From NCBI RefSeq assembly GCF_013085465.1, contig NZ_CP049838.1, positions 6,572,001-6,636,000 of the forward strand: a DNA stretch of 64,000 nt, read 5' to 3'. Below the pieces are notes generated by a model. The model searched no databases. It was given only the letters and a program-made list of their open reading frames with translations, and was not told where the DNA came from. This DNA comes from Streptomyces asoensis. Lineage in GTDB: Bacteria; Actinomycetota; Actinomycetes; Streptomycetales; Streptomycetaceae. This document shows, piece after piece, positions 59,654 to 64,000 of the stretch. Each line of letters begins with the position of its first letter. Position 1 is the first letter of the stretch. Made by a program: the position numbers and the translations under genes.

Positions 59654-60583
59654 ATGACGAGGGTCGTCGGCCATCCGCCCGGCAAGGAGCGACCGCGCGA
59701 CGCGCCGATGGCCACACTGGTCTTCCGACGGGCGGGACACCGGGTCGGACACGGGTTCGTCGGCCGCTGGCACTCCCTGACGATCCGTCTGGAAGCCCGT
59801 CGCGGCGCCACCCGCCCCAAGCAGTGGCGCTGATGGGTCTCCTACGCCAACGTCACCAGGATGATCTGGCTGGTCGCCGTGTTGGCGCTGCTCGCCTGGG
59901 TCGGGGAGGGCCTGTTCATCCTCATCACGCACGACACGACCGGCTTCGAGCAGTGGCGGCAGGGCAACGAGGGGTTCGAAACCCTCTTCAAGTTCGTCGG
60001 TCCGGTCCTCGCCGCCTCGATGGCCGCCGCGCTCTTCCTGTTCTGGTGGTACCGCTGGACCAAGCGGCGCTATCTCGTCAAGGCACTGCGGGATCCGCGT
60101 CGGCTGGTGCCCACCGCCGGATACGACACCGCCCAGATCGTGGGCTGCGAAGACATCGCCCAGGTCATTGCCGAGCGGCTGCGGGAGCGCGACACCCGGC
60201 GGCCGTATCTGCTCGTCGGCGGCGTCGGAACGGGGAAGACCGCCGTCCTCGTACGGCTCACCGAACACCCGGCCGCCGTGCATCTGCACGGACCGGGAGC
60301 CGCTGCGGCCCGGACTGCGCATCGGCACGTCCACCCCGCCGGCACCGGGCACGACCTGTCTGCCCGACTGCAAGTTCCAGCTCTGCCCGTACCCTCCCCG
60401 GGGCGGTGTGCCCCGGGAGAGATCCGCGAGTCGTTCTGCCGCCAGCAACAGGCTCTGCTGCCCGGCAGCGTCCGGCGCTGGCTGCCCCGGGGGCTGCGCC
60501 GGAAGACCCCGCACTGGGTCGGCATGCGAGTCCGCGAACTGGACCGCTTCTGGGACGCGATGGCCGGCCGGACACGGGACTAG
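59654..60583 (+). pseudogene. Decayed membrane P-loop NTPase gene (nonsense, deletion, frameshift)
   Basis: A gene start with perfect AAGGAG six bases before ATG 59654 runs 59 codons (MTRVVGHPPGK...) to TGA 59831-59833. The same frame then continues (WVSYANVTRMIWLVAVLALLAW), with two membrane helices and Walker A GGVGTGKT near 60230. About 15 codons later the NTPase sequence stops. A C-terminal segment follows in the next frame (GLRIGTSTPP, CLPDCKFQLCPYPP), then returns to the first frame (ESFCRQQQALL...TPHWVGMRVRELDRFW) and ends at 60583. I infer one nonsense mutation, one large internal deletion and a frameshift. Intact relatives, as I remember, are membrane-anchored NTPases of several hundred residues. 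Confidence 0.7.
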
Positions 60584-60636
60584 GCCTCGGCCGGCCGATC
60601 CTGCGCCCCTGGGCCCGTCCGGCCGATCGTGCGCCC

Positions 60637-62262
60637 CTAGTGACCGGCGCCCGCCGTCGCCGGGGGCAGCTCGACCGCCACGCCCGGGTCGCCCGCGTCC
60701 GCCGTGTAGTCCTCCGGCTTCGTCTCGTCGATGCCGTCGGGGGCCTTGGCCGCCTTCAGGACGAAGGTCAGCACCACCGTGACGACGACGTTGATCAGGA
60801 ACGCCGTGAGACCGATGTAGCCGATCTCGCCGATGCCCGGGATCTCCTTCGACGAGCCGCCGAAGTGCTTCTGGGTCGGGGAGGCGACACCGTAAGCGGC
60901 GAAGGTGCCGTAGACCATGCCGACCGCCCAGCCGGCGAGCAGGGCCCAGCGGTGGAACCAGCGGGTGAAGAGGCCGCCGACCAGGGCCGGGAACGTCTGG
61001 AGGATCCAGATCCCGCCCAGCAGCTGGAAGTTGATGGCGACCGTCTTGTCCATGGTGAGGACGAAGACCAGGGCGCCCACCTTCACCAGCAGCGAGACCA
61101 GCTTGGAGACCTTCGTCTCCTGCGCGGGCGTCGCGTCCGGCTTGATGAAGTCCTTGTAGATGTTGCGGGTGAAGAGGTTCGCGGCCGCGATCGACATGAT
61201 GGCCGCGGGCACGAGCGCGCCGATGCCGATCGCCGCGAACGCCACCCCCGCGAACCAGGACGGGAACATGTCCTCGAACAGCTGCGGGATCGCCAACTGT
61301 CCGTTGGTGACCTTGACCCCGGCCGCGATCGCCATGAAGCCCAGCAGCGCCAGCAGGCCCAGCATCAGGGAGTACAGCGGCAGGATCGTGGTGTTGCGGC
61401 GGATCACCTCACGGCTGCGGGACGACAGCGTCGCCGTGATCGAGTGCGGGTACATGAACAGCGCCAGCGCCGAGCCCAACGCCAGCGTGGCGTACGTCCA
61501 CTGGCCGGGTTCCGCCGGTGCCAGCGCGCCGCGCGGCTTGCCCGTCGCCGGGTTGGTCTGGCTGAACGCCTCGCCCGCCTTGGCGAAGATGTCGTCGAAC
61601 CCGCCCAGCTTGATCGGGATGTAGATGATCGCCACCGCGATGACGATGTAGATCAGCGTGTCCTTCACGAACGCGATCAGTGCGGGGGCCCGCAGACCCG
61701 AGGAGTAGGTGTAGGCCGCCAGCACGCCGAACGCGATCAGCAGCGGCAGGTCCTTCACGAACCAGTTGGTGTCCTCGCCGCCGCCGACGCCCATCACGTC
61801 GAGCACGGCCTGGATGCCGACCAGCTGGAGCGCGATGTACGGCATCGTCGCCAGGATGCCGGTGACGGCGACCGCCAGCGACAGGCCCTTCGAGCCGAAC
61901 CGGCCGCGCACGAAGTCCGAGGTCGTCACATAGCCGTGCTTGTGGGACACCGACCACAGTCGGGGCAGGAAGGTGAAGATCAGCGGGTAGACGAGGATCG
62001 TGTACGGCACCGCGAAGAAGCCGGCCGCGCCCGCCGCGTAGATCGCCGCGGGTACGGCGACGAAGGTGTACGCGGTGTACAGGTCGCCGCCGAGCAGGAA
62101 CCAGGTGACCCAGGTGCCGAACGACCGGCCGCCGAGGCCCCATTCGTCGAGGCTGTCGTTCTCGGCCTTGCGCCAGCGCGCGGCCAGGAAGCCCATGACC
62201 GTGACGGCCAGGAAGAAGAAGATGAAGACGGCGAGCGCGACGCCGTTCACGCCGTCCTTCAC
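60637..62262 (-). CDS. Sodium:solute symporter family protein (monocarboxylate/MctP-like)
   Basis: A 541-aa SSS-family transporter with about 13 membrane helices. Typical segments are WVTWFLLGGDLYTAYTFVAVPAAIYAAGAAGFFAVPY near the N-terminus and MYPHSITATLSSRSREVIRRNTTILPLYSLMLG in the core. It most resembles MctP-like carboxylate or short monocarboxylate symporters, but the substrate is inference. The GTG at 62262 overlaps the DUF3311 stop (GTGA), so it is translationally coupled to its small partner. Confidence 0.88.
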   Translation of the reverse strand: MKDGVNGVALAVFIFFFLAVTVMGFLAARWRKAENDSLDEWGLGGRSFGTWVTWFLLGGDLYTAYTFVAVPAAIYAAGAAGFFAVPYTILVYPLIFTFLPRLWSVSHKHGYVTTSDFVRGRFGSKGLSLAVAVTGILATMPYIALQLVGIQAVLDVMGVGGGEDTNWFVKDLPLLIAFGVLAAYTYSSGLRAPALIAFVKDTLIYIVIAVAIIYIPIKLGGFDDIFAKAGEAFSQTNPATGKPRGALAPAEPGQWTYATLALGSALALFMYPHSITATLSSRSREVIRRNTTILPLYSLMLGLLALLGFMAIAAGVKVTNGQLAIPQLFEDMFPSWFAGVAFAAIGIGALVPAAIMSIAAANLFTRNIYKDFIKPDATPAQETKVSKLVSLLVKVGALVFVLTMDKTVAINFQLLGGIWILQTFPALVGGLFTRWFHRWALLAGWAVGMVYGTFAAYGVASPTQKHFGGSSKEIPGIGEIGYIGLTAFLINVVVTVVLTFVLKAAKAPDGIDETKPEDYTADAGDPGVAVELPPATAGAGH

Positions 62263-62528
62263 TCCGACGCACCACCCTTCGCGGAAGAAGAGCCCGCGCG
62301 GCCGCGCTGGTCACGCTGCCACAGCTTGTACGCGGTCACGGTGAGCGCGGCGGAGAGGGGCACCCACAGCATCTGGTACCAGTAGAAGAAGGGGATCCCT
62401 ATGAACGCCGGATCCACCTTCGCGTACGAACCCACCCACAGCATTGCCACGAAGGGTGCGATCAGACAGAGGGCGATGGCGACGCGCGCAGGCGTCACCA
62501 CCGGTTCCCTCGTTTTCTCGTCGGACAT
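62259..62528 (-). CDS. DUF3311 small membrane protein, symporter partner
   Basis: An 89-aa protein with two membrane helices (VAIALCLIAPFVAMLWVGSYA and IPFFYWYQMLWVPLSAALTVTAY) and a basic C-terminal tail. DUF3311 proteins regularly sit directly upstream of SSS symporters and are thought to be an accessory subunit. The ATG at 62528 gives the family length. Its stop overlaps the symporter start as GTGA. Promoter region: 62529-62641, next to the end of dasR. Confidence 0.88.
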   Translation of the reverse strand: MSDEKTREPVVTPARVAIALCLIAPFVAMLWVGSYAKVDPAFIGIPFFYWYQMLWVPLSAALTVTAYKLWQRDQRGRAGSSSAKGGASE

Positions 62529-62641
62529 CGGCGGCTCCGTCCCCTCACTCTGATCGCCTTGATCACAGATGTAATGCGCAGGCAATGTAAGTGACGGATA
62601 AGCCCAGCGGAAGACCCTCCACAGACCCTCTACGCGGTGGG

Positions 62642-63717
<1,076 letters not shown>

Positions 63718-63780
63718 TTGGTCCAGAGATCGAGGTCCCGGCCCGTGGGCGGGGGGTGTGGCATCCCTGAGGAGGATGGC

Positions 63781-64000
63781 GTGAAGCGCAAGCTGATAGC
63801 CGCGATCGGTATCGCGGGCATGATGGTCTCCATCGCGGCGTGCGGGGACGACAGTGGCAGCGGGGACTCGAAGGGCACCGACGCCAAGGAGCTGACGGTC
63901 TGGCTGACCGTCGACGCGCAGAACAACTGGCCCGAGCTGGTGAAGGCGGCCGACGCGGCGGTGCAGAAGGCGCACCCCGGCGTCAAGATCAACCACGAGT
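63781..64000 (+). CDS. dasA: DasA, chitobiose-binding ABC-transporter lipoprotein (partial, runs off the window)
   Basis: The first 73 codons are present; the gene continues past the window. The GTG at 63781 is preceded by GAGGAGG. The N-terminus is a lipoprotein signal (MKRKLIAAIGIAGMMVSIAAC) with the lipobox Cys at residue 21, followed by a Gly/Ser-rich linker and ELTVWLTVDAQNNWPELVKAAD, the start of a family-1 solute-binding protein. Next to dasR and behind dre operators, this is DasA, which binds N,N'-diacetylchitobiose for the DasABC importer in Streptomyces. Confidence 0.85.
   Translation, partial: MKRKLIAAIGIAGMMVSIAACGDDSGSGDSKGTDAKELTVWLTVDAQNNWPELVKAADAAVQKAHPGVKINHE

Overview
The window is chromosomal DNA of a Streptomyces. 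It is very GC-rich, third codon positions are strongly biased to G/C, GTG and TTG starts are common, and gene order is conserved. Individual proteins are close to the S. coelicolor versions I remember of WblC, SigR/RsrA, epi-isozizaene synthase, CYP170A1, NrdAB and DasR. From memory the stretch corresponds roughly to the SCO5179-SCO5232 region. I see no integrase, transposase, plasmid gene or CRISPR array; this is core chromosome with small decayed patches.

Layout. 0.1-5.0 kb: secreted hydrolase lipoprotein, membrane flippase/synthase-like protein with a kinase-like middle, alkyltransferase-like protein. 5.3-19.3 kb: DNA-repair and redox block adnA-adnB, M20 peptidase, nudC, mycoredoxin (opposite strand, with a sigma-R promoter), uvrD2, then wblC with a promoter, upstream ORF and attenuator. 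19.4-35.3 kb: AarF/UbiB-like kinase coupled to a ThiF-like protein, YgjP-like metallopeptidase, a TerD-AIM24 fusion plus two AIM24 proteins, Nudix, zincin-2 family protein, epimerase, MoaE, PDZ-Lon protease, PPA1309 protein and the large UPF0182 membrane protein. Much of 0-35 kb follows the M. tuberculosis Rv3193c-Rv3204 order. 35.3-37.8 kb: two identical initiator tRNA genes flanking a Sel1/TPR protein. 37.9-45.9 kb: Fur regulator, CBS protein, hisN-like phosphatase, TetR, SMR transporter, rsgA, aroA, M50 peptidase, SRAP protein, small hydrolase. 45.9-51.7 kb: sigR-rsrA with its autoregulatory promoter and an alternative long start, two coupled HD-domain membrane proteins, TPR protein, peptide deformylase. 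52.0-54.5 kb: the two-gene albaflavenone operon. 54.5-59.4 kb: nrdA-nrdB-nrdS (class Ia ribonucleotide reductase) behind a cobalamin riboswitch. 59.4-60.6 kb: gene relics. 60.6-64.0 kb: sodium:solute symporter with its DUF3311 partner, dasR, dre-type operators, and the start of dasA.

How the parts fit. Three regulatory layers dominate: WblC (antibiotic and translation stress) with an attenuator leader; SigR/RsrA (thiol stress), whose promoter consensus lies in front of both sigR and the mycoredoxin gene; and nutrient control, with B12 deciding class Ia reductase use and DasR sensing aminosugar status. Genome maintenance (AdnAB, UvrD2, ATL, NudC, SRAP) is concentrated on the left.

Most unusual for follow-up: an RRE-like ThiF protein coupled to a UbiB-like kinase; the three-gene AIM24 cassette; a Tyr/Asp/Glu-rich repeat inserted in AdnB; an active plus degenerate HD pair; a P-loop NTPase gene ruined by three lesions; two copies of a dispersed intergenic repeat; and a small membrane ORF antisense inside the nrdABS operon. 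I found no fully convincing new multi-gene system. All homology statements are by eye and from memory.
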